Shown: piece after piece, positions 8,209 to 16,600 of the stretch
Layout of the letters: each line of letters opens with the position of its first letter
How positions within the stretch are numbered: position 1 is the first letter of the stretch
NCBI GenBank assembly: GCA_964560325.1
Contig: CAZLLV010000361.1
Coordinates: 1 to 28,303, forward strand
Direction: 5' to 3'
Length of the DNA stretch: 28,303 nucleotides
Source of the DNA: CAZLLV01 sp964560325
GTDB lineage: Bacteria; Acidobacteriota; Thermoanaerobaculia; Multivoradales; DATKCC01
Position numbers and translations under genes: made by a program
The notes under the pieces: generated by a model
What the model was told of the DNA's origin: nothing
Database searches by the model: none
Seen by the model: the letters and a program-made list of their open reading frames with translations, nothing else

Positions 8209-8882
8209 CTAACGTGACACGAGCGAGCGCCAGGGGCCGTAGATGGTCACCAGGAGGTCGTCGTCGACAGTGAGACCGTCTTCGAACCCAGAGTCGAGGT
8301 TGCGGTAGCGGTAGCGCGCTTCGATGCTCTCGGCGCTCCGGTCGGTTTCGTCGAGGCGCCGGTACTCCTGCGCGACCCGTTCGATCGTCAGCGCTGGCCA
8401 TCGGACCCAGGCCACCCGGAGCGTCCGCGCTTCGCCGGGGGAGAGCGGATAGGAGCGCAGGGGCGGCGTGTTGGTGAACGGGGTCACCATCAGGTCGATG
8501 TCGGTGCAGTCGGCGGGTCGGGACGCGGCTCGCCATCGACGCTCCACGCCGCGGCGTCGGCCATCGGGTCACGCACGATCTCCAGCCCGCGCTCGACCGC
8601 CGGTTCGCTGCCGCCCGGCGAGCCCGCCCAGGAGCGGATGGATGCCCCGAGGAAGCGCCAGCTCCGGTCGTATGTCAGCCGGTAGCGGACCTGCGTCGGG
8701 ATGCTGTCGAGCACCACCAGCACCGCTCCGTCGGCGACGATCACCTCGTCATGGGCCACGATCTCCAGACTCTCCAGGCCCGGCCGGTCGATCCACTCCC
8801 AGCGACGTGCCAGCGCCGGTCCAGGGACACCGGCGTCGGGAGCTCCGTCGCGCCGGTCACGGGAGCGCCAGGAGAGGCTCAA
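8209..8882 (-). pseudogene. Glycolipid-binding-domain protein, split by a frameshift
   Basis: Two overlapping reading frames together make one protein like the putative glycolipid-binding family (Pfam Glycolipid_bind). The first frame carries RRWEWIDRPGLESLEI, YDRSWRF and AWSVDGEPRPD; the second carries DCTDIDLMVTPFTNTPPL, AWVRWPAL and YRYRNLDSGF up to the stop at 8209. The junction lies near 8511-8524 and fits loss of one base (or gain of two) in a GC-rich run. The likely start is a TTG at 8882 that overlaps the stop of the cupin gene (TTGA); no ATG or GTG in that frame precedes the conserved part. Either the gene is recently broken or the sequence has an error here. A frame change during translation seems unlikely because no slippery heptamer is seen. 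The biochemical role of this family is poorly known. Confidence 0.68.
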
Positions 8883-9340
8883 TCGAAGAGGGTGACCGCC
8901 CGGGTGTCCGGGTGGTCGGGGTCGTACTTGCCGGAGGAGAAGGAGAGGATCACCAGCTCGTCGTCGGCGAGGTTGCGGATGGCGTGCGGGGTGCCGGGCT
9001 CGACGGCGAGGAGCACGGCGCCCGGGTCGCGGAAGGTGCGCACCGCCGTGTCGCCGCCCGGGGGGCGCCAGGCGAGCTCCCAGGGGCCGGTGCCGCGCAC
9101 CAGGATCAGCTCGCGGCGGCGCTCGTGCAGGTGGTTTCCACGCACCGCGCCCCGGCGCGCCGTCACCAGGTGGACCTCCGCCGCCGGTCCGAGCCACTCG
9201 AGCGCGTCCTGCGGCAGGTAGAACGCCCCGCCCCGCCCGTCGTCGTGGTCGTCCAGCTCCATCACCATCAGCGGCTCCTCGCCGAAGTCGGCCCAGCTCG
9301 GCCAGTCGGTCGGGGTCCTCTGCTCGCGCTCGTCGGACAT
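8879..9340 (-). CDS. Cupin-domain protein similar to capsular polysaccharide cupins
   Basis: A protein of 153 residues with one cupin barrel. The first metal-binding motif is visible as RGNHLHERRRELILV and the second part as DPGAVLLAVEPGTPHAIRN. The layout resembles the C-terminal cupin of CapF/WbjC-type sugar enzymes and FdtA/WxcM-like proteins, so a role with nucleotide sugars or surface polysaccharide is possible; no other sugar-biosynthesis gene is nearby. The ATG at 9340 has GAGGAG upstream. It lies 14 bp after the nucleotidyltransferase gene and overlaps the broken glycolipid-binding gene, so the three probably share a transcript. Predicted cytoplasmic. Function beyond the fold is inference. 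Confidence 0.82.
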   Translation of the reverse strand: MSDEREQRTPTDWPSWADFGEEPLMVMELDDHDDGRGGAFYLPQDALEWLGPAAEVHLVTARRGAVRGNHLHERRRELILVRGTGPWELAWRPPGGDTAVRTFRDPGAVLLAVEPGTPHAIRNLADDELVILSFSSGKYDPDHPDTRAVTLFD

Positions 9341-9354
9341 GGCGTCGGCTCCTC

Positions 9355-9879
9355 TCAGACGATGCGGTCACGTACGGCGGCGGGCAGGCGCTCCGCCAGC
9401 TCCGGGTGCGTCTCGACCAGGCGGGCGATGTCGGCCAGGTCCTTCTGCCGCTTGCTCCCGCGCCGGCGCTCGTCCTGGTACGCCCAGAGCTTCCCCTGGA
9501 GAACGTCCTCCAGAGCCGCCACCCGGAGCGGGTATCCGAGCACCCGCCGCTCTCCGGCTCGCGGGATGAACTCCTGGTAGCGCGGGTCGGTCTGAAGCTG
9601 GATCCGGAGATCGGAGCCGCGAGCGGAGAGGTTGACGCTGTGGGGGAAGCGCTCGACCTTCATTCCCCGCCCGGCGGCCGCCTCGGCCACCCGGTCGACC
9701 CGATCGGTCGCCACCACGATGTCGAGATCGAGGCTGACCACCGGCTCGGCGTAGGCGTTCACCGCCAGACCGCCGATCACGCAGTGGTCCGCGTCTGCCT
9801 CCCGGAGGACGTCCAGAAAGGTCTGGAGGAGATCGGTCTCCCCGTTCGTCACCGCCTGGAGGAATTCCTTGCCGGTCAT
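9355..9879 (-). CDS. AbiEii-like nucleotidyltransferase-fold protein
   Basis: A protein of 174 residues. VIGGLAVNAYAEPVVSLDLDIVV gives the GG motif (residues 36-37) and the metal-binding Asp pair (Asp51, Asp53) of the polymerase-beta-like nucleotidyltransferases. A later block with KLWAYQDERR and KRQKDLADIARL matches the K...R..KD..D pattern of AbiEii/DUF1814-type proteins. Some relatives are toxins of type IV toxin-antitoxin systems that block tRNA; many others are solitary and uncharacterised. No AbiEi-like antitoxin is next to it. It is the first gene of a run with the cupin and the broken glycolipid-binding gene. The ATG at 9879 follows a GAGG element; a TATGAT hexamer at 9894-9899 on this strand could be a -10 box, leaving a short leader. 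Confidence 0.8.
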   Translation of the reverse strand: MTGKEFLQAVTNGETDLLQTFLDVLREADADHCVIGGLAVNAYAEPVVSLDLDIVVATDRVDRVAEAAAGRGMKVERFPHSVNLSARGSDLRIQLQTDPRYQEFIPRAGERRVLGYPLRVAALEDVLQGKLWAYQDERRRGSKRQKDLADIARLVETHPELAERLPAAVRDRIV

Positions 9880-9944
9880 GCTTCGCCTCGCCCATCATAG
9901 TAGCCCGAAGCGGCACCGGCCGCGTCCCCGTTCCGGCGGCGGTG

Positions 9945-9961
9945 TGCACGGTGATCGTGCA
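9945..9961. repeat. Inverted repeat in a divergent intergenic region
   Basis: TGCACG and CGTGCA are perfect 6-bp arms around a 5-base centre. The repeat sits in the 151-bp gap between the divergently read nucleotidyltransferase and cysteine-rich protein genes. It could be an operator or a small hairpin, or chance in GC-rich DNA. Nothing links it to a regulator in this window. Confidence 0.35.
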
Positions 9962-10030
9962 AGGGCGAAAGCATCGCCCCCTCGTCCCAATGAAGTCGGT
10001 TCGACCGATCCGACCGAAAGGAGCCCCATC

Positions 10031-10333
10031 GTGCGCAAGAACCTGGTCCGCCTGCTCGTCGCCCTCCCCGTCGCCTTCGCCCTGATCGCCGGGGTGCTGG
10101 TGCTCGCTTCCGACAGCCAGGAGGCCACCGGCGACGCCGCCTCCCAGCTCATCCAGTCGTACGAGAGCCCGCCGTCGGTCGAGGGGCTGTTCGCCAGCAA
10201 GCCGCCCTGCGACCCGTACAACGCCGGCCTCTGCAAGCTCACGAGCTACAACTGCTTCGAAGGCATCTGCTGCTGCACCTGGCGCACCGACTGCGACCCG
10301 GCGCACTCCAGTTACGAGTGCTTCCCGGAGTAG
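10031..10333 (+). CDS. Small exported or membrane-anchored protein with eight cysteines
   Basis: I recognise no family. The GTG at 10031 is chosen because AAAGGAG lies seven bases upstream and the 100-residue product then begins with a classic signal or anchor sequence (positive RKNLVR, then LLVALPVAFALIAGVLVLA). After a linker, the last 41 residues hold all eight cysteines, at 60, 68, 75, 80, 81, 82, 88 and 97, including a CCC triplet. The even number, the export signal and the many Gly, Pro, Tyr and Asn residues suggest a compact disulfide-bonded domain with up to four bonds, or a metal-binding site. The frame is open further upstream to 9869, but that part lacks the Shine-Dalgarno and looks like non-coding sequence. 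It is a single gene, convergent with the RND operon, with a 26-bp palindrome after its stop. Confidence 0.72.
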   Translation: MRKNLVRLLVALPVAFALIAGVLVLASDSQEATGDAASQLIQSYESPPSVEGLFASKPPCDPYNAGLCKLTSYNCFEGICCCTWRTDCDPAHSSYECFPE

Positions 10334-10358
10334 GCAGATCGCCCCCTTCTCCCTCGCT

Positions 10359-10384
10359 CCCTCTCCCCCGCGCGGGGGAGAGGG
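10359..10384. repeat. 26-bp perfect palindrome between convergent genes
   Basis: The sequence reads the same on both strands over 26 bases, starting CCCTCTCCCCCGC. It lies 25 bp after the stop of the cysteine-rich gene and 42 bp before the convergent end of the RND operon. It could fold into a very stable stem in RNA from either strand and may act as a two-way terminator or RNA-stabilising element, although there is no U-tract. Palindromes of this CCCTCTCCCC type recur as REP-like elements in some high-GC bacteria (from general knowledge). Only this one copy is seen in the window. Confidence 0.6.
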
Positions 10385-10426
10385 ACGCCACCTCCCGAAC
10401 CTCTTTCTCCGGGCCGGTGGGGGACC

Positions 10427-13400
10427 TCAGCCCGCGGGTTCGGGCGCCGGCTCGGATTCGCTGGCGCTTCGCTTCCTCAGGCCGCGGGCGGCGGCGCGGG
10501 TGACGGCGTCGCGCAGATCCTCGATCAGGGTGTAGAAGACCGGCACGATCAGGAGCGTCAGCAGCGTCGCCGTCGTCATGCCGCCGATCAGGGTCAGGCC
10601 GAAGCTCGTGTACGACAGCCCGATCGACGTCGCGCCGCCGAGCGTCAGCGGCACCATGCCGCAGATGGTGGTGAGCGCCGTCATCATGATCGGCCGGAAG
10701 CGCCGCTCCGAGGCGAGCAGGATCGCCTCGTGCCGCGCGTGTCCCTCGCCGCGCAGCCGGTTCACATAGTCGACCAGCACGATCCCGTTGTTCACCACCA
10801 CGCCGATCAGGAGCACCGCCCCCACGATCCCCAGGATGTCGAGGCTCTTGCCGGTCACCCAGTGGATGCCGGAGACGCCGATCGACGCCAGCGGGATGGT
10901 GGCGAGGATCGAGATCGGCAGCACGAAGCTCTCGAACAGGAAGCCCATCAGGAGGTAGATGAAGACGATCGAGAGGCCGGCCGCGAAGAGCAGCCCGGCG
11001 AGATCCTCGTCCATCCCCTCGACCCGCACCGGCTCGCCGAACGAGATCCCTTCCGGCAGGTCGATCCCCTCGGCCATCGAGAGTAACCGCTCGCGGGTCT
11101 CCTCCTCTTCGCCCTCCTCGAGCTCCAGCGTGATGGTGCGCGACATCCGCTTGTCGCGCCGGTGGATCGAGCGCGGCGCGTCGAGCATCACGACGTCGGT
11201 GAGCGACGACAGCGCCACCGAGCCCTGCTCGTGCGTCCCGCCCAACGGGTCGCCGACCGGCACCGCGAAGTTCGCGAGCTGGTCGAGACTCTGGCGGTCC
11301 TCCTCTTCGAAGCGCACGCGCACCGGGATCTCGCGCCCGTCCTGGCTGTAGCGCGGCAGCGCCTCGCCGCGGAGCGCATAGCCGACCACGCCGGCCACCG
11401 TCTCCGGGCTCACCCCCTGTCGCTGCGCCCGGTCGCGGTCGACCACCAGCGCCAGCTCGTCCGGCGCGGCCTCTTCGGAGCGCTTGGTGCCGAGCACCCC
11501 GGGCACCGCCCGGAAGAGCTCCTCGAGCCCGAGCGCGGCCTCCTCGAGCGCCCCGGGGTCCTCGCTGGTCAGCACGAACGTGTGCGTCTTGTCCTCGTCC
11601 TCCTCGCCGGCGCGGTTCTCGTCGCCCAGGTAGAAGGTCACGCCGGCCCGCTCGGGCAGGGCGTCGCGCACCTTCTCGGCGGCCTCGCGCGGCGTCACGT
11701 CGACCGTGCGCGGGCTCTTGAACCAGCCCTGGATCTCGCCGCCGCCCCACTGGCCGGAGACGACGAGGTAGCCGTCGAGCCCCAGCTCCTCCTGCATCCC
11801 TTCGAGCACCTTCTCGGCCTCGAGGAAGTACGCCTGTACCTCTTCGAAGGTGGTGCCGCGGGGCAGATCGACGTCGAGCTCGAACGCCATCGCCTCGTCT
11901 TCCTGGATCGGCACCACTTTGACCTGCCCGGTGGTGAAGAGGGCGCACGAGCCGGCGAAGACGCCGAGCGTGAGCAGGACGAGGTCGAGCCGGCGGCGCA
12001 GGCAGGCGTCGAGCAGGCGTCCGTAACCCTGGTTGAGGCGGCCGAAAGTCGCTTCGTAGGCGTGGCGCAGGACGGCGTTCGAACGCTCGTGCAGCGCGTG
12101 CCAGAGAGCGCGCACCCCGCGCCCTCCCCCACCTTCCGCCTCCGCCGCGTCCGCCGCGTCGGCCGCCGCCGGACGCTCCGACCGCCGGCTCGGCAGGGTC
12201 ACGTAGACCGCCAGCGGGATCACCACCAGCGCCACCACCAGCGAGGCGAGGAGCGAGACCGAGATCGGGATCGCCAGGCGCTGGAGGAAGAACTGGCCGC
12301 CGCCCTCGACCAGCGACACCGGCAGGAAGACCGCGACCGTGGTGAGCGTCGCCATGGTGATCGCGAGCGCCATCTCGCCGGCGCCGCGGATGCACGCCTC
12401 GCGGCGGCCGACCCCCTCGCGGTGGAGGCGGAAGACGTTCTCCGCCACCACGACCGAGTTGTCGACCAGCAGGCCGACCGAGATCATCAGCCCGAGCAGG
12501 CTGAAGATGTTGAGCGTCTCGCCGACGAAGAACATCACCGCCAGGGCGAGGAGGATCGAGAGCGGGATCGAGAGCGTGATGATGAGCGTCATCCGCACCC
12601 GGCGCAGGAAGAAGAAGAGCACGCCGACGGCGAAGAGGGCACCGATCCTGCCGCTGTCGAGGAGCGTGCCGAGCGACTCCATGATCGCCTGCCCCTGGTC
12701 GAAGAAGATCTTCACGTCGACGCTCGCGAGCCGCGGGTCGTCCTGGAAGTCGTCGACCAGAGCGCGCACCCGCTCGGCGACCTCGATGGTGTTCGCCTGC
12801 CCCTCCTTCATCACCATCAGGGCGTAGGCCGGACGGCTGTTGGCGCGCACCATCCAGCGCCGCTCGGGCTCGGCGTAGCGAACGGTCGCGATGTCCGACA
12901 GGCGAAGGTCCGGCCCGACCGGCCGGCTCTCCAGCTCCTCGATGCTCCCGTAGCGCGCCACCGAGCGGAGCAGGAGCTTGCTGCCGCCGGTGTAGACGTG
13001 CCCGGAGGCGAGGGTGAAGTTGTCGCCCGAGAGCTCGCGCCCCAGGTCGTAGATCGACAGCCCCGCCGCCTCGGTCGCCTCCCGGTCGAGCTCGATCAGG
13101 ACCTCCTTCTCCTGGAGCCCTTCGATCATCACCGAGGCGACGCCGTCGATGCGCTCGATCGGTCGCTTGATCTGGTACTCGATCAGGTTATAGACGTCGG
13201 TCAGGTCGGGGTCGAGGGTGACGCCGACCATGAAGATCGGCAGCCCCGAGGGGTCCTCCTTGCGGATGAACACCCGCTCGACGTCGTCCGGCATCCGCAG
13301 GCGCGCCCGCTGGACCCGGTCGCGCACCTCGCGGTAGGCGACGTCCATGTCGGTGTCCTGCTTGAACATCAGGTACACGCCGCCATAGCCGCTGCGGGCG

Positions 13401-13669
13401 TAGGCGCTCACGCGGTCGATGCCGCGGACGGTCGAGACCTCCTCCTCGATCGGCAGGATGATCTTGTCGACCACCTCCTGCGGCGGAGCGTCCTGCCACG
13501 GCACGTTGATCGACAGGTGCGGCGCGTCCCACCCCTGCGGGATCAGCTCGAGCGGGATCAGGCGCGTCGCGACCAGCCCGACCACCAGGAAGGCGGCGAG
13601 CAGCACGACGACCGTCACCGGCCGCTCGAGCGAGAAGCGCGGCAGGGTGCGGTCCCCTTCGTCGCTCAC
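10427..13669 (-). CDS. RND efflux pump, inner-membrane permease (second pump of the operon)
   Basis: A protein of 1080 residues, the usual length for the AcrB/HAE1 group of RND transporters: proton-driven pumps that take substrates from the periplasm or membrane and pass them to an outer-membrane channel. Visible are TM1 (TVVVLLAAFLVVGLVATRLIP), the porter domain with RGIDRVSAYARSGYG, the TM4 segment GLLVDNSVVVAENVFR, and the matching C-terminal half with SIVFIYLLMGFLFES and VVVNNGIVLVDYVN. The AcrB TM4 double Asp is a single Asp followed by Asn here. The start is a GTG at 13669 that overlaps the stop of the upstream pump (GTGA). The partner pump and adaptor are encoded just upstream; no outer-membrane TolC-like gene is in the window. 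Substrate is unknown (drug, lipid or metal). Confidence 0.93.
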   Translation of the reverse strand: MSDEGDRTLPRFSLERPVTVVVLLAAFLVVGLVATRLIPLELIPQGWDAPHLSINVPWQDAPPQEVVDKIILPIEEEVSTVRGIDRVSAYARSGYGGVYLMFKQDTDMDVAYREVRDRVQRARLRMPDDVERVFIRKEDPSGLPIFMVGVTLDPDLTDVYNLIEYQIKRPIERIDGVASVMIEGLQEKEVLIELDREATEAAGLSIYDLGRELSGDNFTLASGHVYTGGSKLLLRSVARYGSIEELESRPVGPDLRLSDIATVRYAEPERRWMVRANSRPAYALMVMKEGQANTIEVAERVRALVDDFQDDPRLASVDVKIFFDQGQAIMESLGTLLDSGRIGALFAVGVLFFFLRRVRMTLIITLSIPLSILLALAVMFFVGETLNIFSLLGLMISVGLLVDNSVVVAENVFRLHREGVGRREACIRGAGEMALAITMATLTTVAVFLPVSLVEGGGQFFLQRLAIPISVSLLASLVVALVVIPLAVYVTLPSRRSERPAAADAADAAEAEGGGGRGVRALWHALHERSNAVLRHAYEATFGRLNQGYGRLLDACLRRRLDLVLLTLGVFAGSCALFTTGQVKVVPIQEDEAMAFELDVDLPRGTTFEEVQAYFLEAEKVLEGMQEELGLDGYLVVSGQWGGGEIQGWFKSPRTVDVTPREAAEKVRDALPERAGVTFYLGDENRAGEEDEDKTHTFVLTSEDPGALEEAALGLEELFRAVPGVLGTKRSEEAAPDELALVVDRDRAQRQGVSPETVAGVVGYALRGEALPRYSQDGREIPVRVRFEEEDRQSLDQLANFAVPVGDPLGGTHEQGSVALSSLTDVVMLDAPRSIHRRDKRMSRTITLELEEGEEEETRERLLSMAEGIDLPEGISFGEPVRVEGMDEDLAGLLFAAGLSIVFIYLLMGFLFESFVLPISILATIPLASIGVSGIHWVTGKSLDILGIVGAVLLIGVVVNNGIVLVDYVNRLRGEGHARHEAILLASERRFRPIMMTALTTICGMVPLTLGGATSIGLSYTSFGLTLIGGMTTATLLTLLIVPVFYTLIEDLRDAVTRAAARGLRKRSASESEPAPEPAG

Positions 13670-16600
13670 GCTTCCGCTCCCCTCTCGCGGGCGTACCCCG
13701 GCGCGGCGGGCAGCTCGCGCGAGCCGTCGGCCGCCTCGTCCCCGGCCTCCGACACCGGCTCCTCACCGGTACCGAGCAGCCGCGCCTGGAGGCGGTCGAA
13801 CAGACGGTAGATGACCGGGATGACGATCAGCGTGAGGATCGTGGAGGTGACGAGGCCGCCGATCACCGCGACCGCCATCGGCGTGCGGATCTCGGCGCCG
13901 TCGCCCAGCCCGAGCGCCATCGGCAAAAGGCCGAGGACCGTGGTCGCCGTGGTCAGGACGATCGGCCGCAGCCGCACCTGGCCGGCGGTGACGATCGCCT
14001 GCTCGACTGCCATCCCGCGCCGCCGCAGCACGTTGACGGAGTGGACCAGGACGATGGCGTTGTTCACCACGATGCCGGCGAGCATGATCATCCCGAGGAA
14101 GACGACGACCGAGAGCGAGATCCCGAGCCAGGCGAGCGCGAGCGCGGTGCCGAAGAAAGCGAGCGGGATGGTGAACAGGATCACCAGCGGGTGGATCAGG
14201 TTCTCGAACTGCGCCGCCATGATCACGTAGACCAGGAAGATCGAGAGCGCGAGCGCCATCCAGAGGCTGCCGCGGCTGCGCTCCCACTCCTCGTTCTGGC
14301 CGGTGATGAAGTAGCTCATGTCGGACGGCCACTCGATCGCCTCCGCCAGCCGAAGGTCGATCGCTTGGACCGCGCCGCCGAGCGATGCGCTCTCGCCGCC
14401 CGGATAGGTCGCGAGGTTCGCCCCCACGACCGCCACCCGCTGCCCGTCGATCCGCCGCACCTCGCTCGGCCCCTCGCCGAGCTCGACCCGCGCCACGGCG
14501 CCCAGCGGGATCGGCCGGCCGGTGCCCGGGTTGACCGCCAGGTCTTCCACGTCGCGCACGCTCTGCCGATCCGCCGCTTCGAGCCGCACGACGACAGGGA
14601 TCCGCCGGTCCTGCCGGTTGAAGCGGGTCGCCTCGAAGCCCTGGACCTGGTTGCGCACCATCTCGGCGGTCTGCCGCAGGTCGAGCCCGAAGCGCTTCAG
14701 GCGCGTGCGGTCGTAGACGATCTGTACCTCGGGCGCACCGCGCTTCAGGCTCGACTCGACGTCCGCGAGCTGCGGCAGGGCGTCCATCTCGGCGCGCACC
14801 CGCTCGGCGGTGGCGCGCAGGCGGACCAGGTCGTCGCCGTGCACCTCGACCTCGATCGGCGTCTTCGACGAGAAGAGCACCGGCCGGGTCACGCGCGCGG
14901 TCGCGTCCGGCACGCGGGCGAGGCGGGCCCGCACGTCCTCGACCACCTGCCGCTCGGTCCGGGGATCGGAGCTGTCGAGCAGCAGCTTGAAGCGCGCCGA
15001 GTGCTCGCCCTCGTCGGAGCGGGTGGTGTTGGAGGCATCGAAACCGTAGGTGACGAGCAGCGAGTCGATGTGCTCGACCTCCGCCAGCACCGCCTCTTCG
15101 ACCGCGTCGAGGATCGACTGCGTCTCCTCGACCGGCGTGCCGACCGGCAGCGAGACCTCGAAGGTCACCTCGCCCTGGTGGACCTCGGGCAGCAGCTCGG
15201 TGCCGAGCCCGAGGAAGATCCAGACCGTGGCGCCCAGGATGGCGGCGGTGCCGAGCACCACCAGCCCCGTGTGCCGCAGCGCCCCGAGAGCCCATCGCGG
15301 GTAGACGTTCTGGAGGCCGGTGACGCCCCGGTCGGCGGCCCGGAGCGCCGGGTCGACCAGCCTGCGCAGGCCGCGGCCGGAGGGGCCGACGATTCGCACC
15401 CAGAGCGCCGCGAGCAGGGTCACCAGCGCGAGGACGATCTTGCCGAGGAGCTCGACCACGAAACCGAGCACGAGCCGCACCACCAGGTAGACCGGCACGA
15501 TCAGCGTCAGCTTCGCCCAGCGCGGCAGGGCGGCGAGGTCGCGGCGGAAAGCGGTCCAGGAGCCGAAAGCGCGCCAGCCGCTCCCGCCGTCGCCGGCCGC
15601 GGCCAGCCGCTCCAGGTCGACGCCGCGCCGGCTCGCCAGCATCGGGATGAAGAAGACCGCCACCGCGAGGGAGGCGAGCAGCGAGATGACGACGGCCAGA
15701 CCGAGGTCGCCGAAGGCCTGCCCGGCGATCCCCTCGACGAACACCATCGGGAAGAAGACGGCGATGGAGGTGAGCGTCGAAGCGATCACCGCGCCGCGCA
15801 CCTCGGCGGTGCCCCGGACCGCCGCCGTCATCACGTCGTCGCCCTCCTCGCGGCAGCGGAAGATCGATTCGAGCACCACGATCGACGAGTCGACCAGCAT
15901 GCCGATGCCGAGCGCGAGCCCGCCGAGCGACATGATGTTGAGCGACACGCCGAGCAGGTGGAGCGGCGCGAACGTCACCGCCAGCGAGATCGGGATCGCG
16001 ACCGCGATGATCGAGGTGGTTCGCAGGTTGCGCAGGAAGAGGAAGAGCACCACCACCGCCAGGAGGCCGCCGAAGAGCGCGGCGTTCTTCACCTCGGTGA
16101 TCGAGCCCTCGATGAAGGTCGAGCGGTCGGCGATCACCTCGAGCCGCACGCCCTCCTCGTCGTGGAGCCGCTGCGCCAGCCCGCCCGCCTCCTCGCCGCC
16201 GCCCGGGCCGCCTTCCCCCGGCGCGCCCTCGGCCTCACCCTCGGTGGCGGCCAGCCGCTCGGCCCGCTCCGCCTCGGTCACGACCTCCCCCACCGCCGTG
16301 TTCACGCGCGAGGCGAGGTCGACGATGTTCGCGTCCGCCTCCTTGTAGACATCGATCTGGACGCTCTCGGCGCCGTCGGTGTGGGTGACGATCTCGCGGT
16401 CCTTCTGCGAGCGCACCACCCGGCCGAGGTCGCGCACCCGCACGTCGCGCCCGTCGACCGTCGCGACGATCGTGTCGGCGATCTGGTCGAGGTCCTGGTA
16501 CTCGTTGAGGGTGCGGACCATGTACTCGGTGCGCCCCTCCTCGATGGTGCCGCCGGCGACGTTGACGTTCTCCTGGCGCAGGCGCTCGATCACCCGCGAC

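Noticed and set aside
8511..8524. Programmed ribosomal frameshift in the glycolipid-binding gene
   Set aside because: No slippery heptamer or downstream stem was recognised; a base loss or sequencing error is simpler.
9869..10030. N-terminal extension of the cysteine-rich protein
   Set aside because: The translated part is basic, low-complexity and lacks a ribosome site; AAAGGAG and the signal sequence mark the GTG at 10031.
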